Assembly: GCA_036429605.1 (NCBI GenBank)
Contig: CM071591.1
Coordinates: 744,001-808,000, forward strand
Reading direction: 5' to 3'
Length of the DNA: 64,000 bases
Source: Cladobotryum mycophilum
Taxonomy: Eukaryota; Ascomycota; Sordariomycetes; Hypocreales; Hypocreaceae
Part shown: in pieces, positions 63,216 to 64,000 of the stretch
Layout: every line of letters begins with the position of its first letter
Position numbering within the stretch: the first letter of the stretch is position 1
Notes under the pieces: model-generated
Told to the model about the DNA's origin: nothing
Seen by the model: the letters and a program-made list of their open reading frames with translations, nothing else
Databases searched by the model: none
Program-made: the position numbers and the translations under genes

Positions 63216-64000
63216 CCTAAACACTCGTTGGTCGGATTTGTAGAATGGGGGACAAGGAGGAGGGTATGTTGTGTTGGTTGCCCCCCCCTTCCCTTTCTCT
63301 CACATTATTCATCTCATCATCTCACTCACATCTCACCACCACGTCCATACTACAGTCAGTAAGTCTCACTGCCTTACGTCGCTTTCCTCATCTGCTCCTC
63401 TTTTCTACCCTCCATTGTCACAAGTAATTCTCGCCACCATGTTGGGTCTAGTGAACGCTCAGGTCTCATTAATAATTCAAGGAGGGATCGATCCAGCCGG
63501 CCATTGCTTCGGACGCGAGCCCTTTCTCCGGGCTTATCCTACTGTGATCAATTCGGTTTGCTGTACAGCTTGTGTAAGAGAAATTCTGATGGAGAGCAGC
63601 CGCCACGTCTTCCGAATCCGGGACAGCTTCCACTTTGAACCCCACATTCATCAATATTGAACAAGGGCTATCCTGGTCGGAGATGGAACCAAGTCCAGGC
63701 AGCGGCAGGGTATGCACATGAGGGATCTATGGCTAGCACCTTGGAGCTTAGATGCGCCGCCAATCAACGACGACCGTTTTCCAACCCTCTGGCCGATGTC
63801 GCGCAAAAGCATGCCTTTGACGACAAGCGACAGGACCCTAGGCCTAATTGTTAGTTGGTTTCGGGAGAAAGAATATGCACGGCCCAAGTGAGAGCTTGTC
63901 TAGGACAAGGTGCCCATTTCTATGGGGCTACCATACATAATTGTTCTCTGGTCTTGAATAGTGAGTGGTTGGGGAGTCTGGGACTCGCTACGGCAAGCCT
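63216..64000. other. right edge, no gene recognised
   Basis: Several short frames occur on both strands (up to 129 codons on plus) but none has a recognisable motif. A gene running off the window edge cannot be excluded. Confidence 0.45.

Overview
The window is nuclear DNA of a filamentous ascomycete. Evidence: short spliceosomal introns (about 50-70 bp) with GT...AG ends and CTAAC-type branch points, and proteins that look like Sordariomycete, probably Hypocrealean, homologues. The order is inferred from resemblance and was not computed. Ten protein-coding genes are supported. Exon ends were worked out by hand from splice sites, reading phase and protein continuity.

Layout: cit1 (mitochondrial citrate synthase, -, 1.4-3.2 kb) diverges from a Seb1/Nrd1-type RNA polymerase II CTD-binding and RNA-binding protein (+, 5.5-8.1 kb). 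A stretch of about 15 kb without any credible gene follows (8.1-23.4 kb), packed with microsatellites and a recurring ACGGAGTA octamer. Next come pma1 (plasma-membrane H+-ATPase, +, 23.4-26.6 kb) and a DCAF4/WDR21-like WD40 protein (+, 27.5-29.3 kb). A second gene-free stretch (29.3-33.1 kb) contains a 120-bp purine repeat and a strongly C-over-G skewed segment. From 33.1 kb on all genes lie on the minus strand: a bZIP/DUF3425 transcription factor, nucleoporin NIC96/Nup93, an FGGY pentulose kinase, an unrecognised conserved-looking protein of about 734 aa, the polyphosphate polymerase VTC4, and NADH glutamate synthase GLT1. The last 3.5 kb hold no intact gene, only a possible decayed coding fragment at 62.98-63.2 kb.

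Most genes are core housekeeping (TCA cycle, nitrogen assimilation, proton pumping, phosphate storage, nuclear pore, transcription termination). I see no secondary-metabolite cluster, intact transposon, CRISPR array, tRNA or rRNA.

The most notable pattern is that six of the ten genes are broken by small frameshifts at G/C homopolymers. In five, a single missing C or G restores an uninterrupted family-like protein. The bZIP gene has a second site that needs -1 or +2. The shared mechanism, including in the normally essential pma1, points to systematic homopolymer error in the assembly rather than to pseudogenes. Frame-based annotation of this contig would therefore split or truncate these genes.
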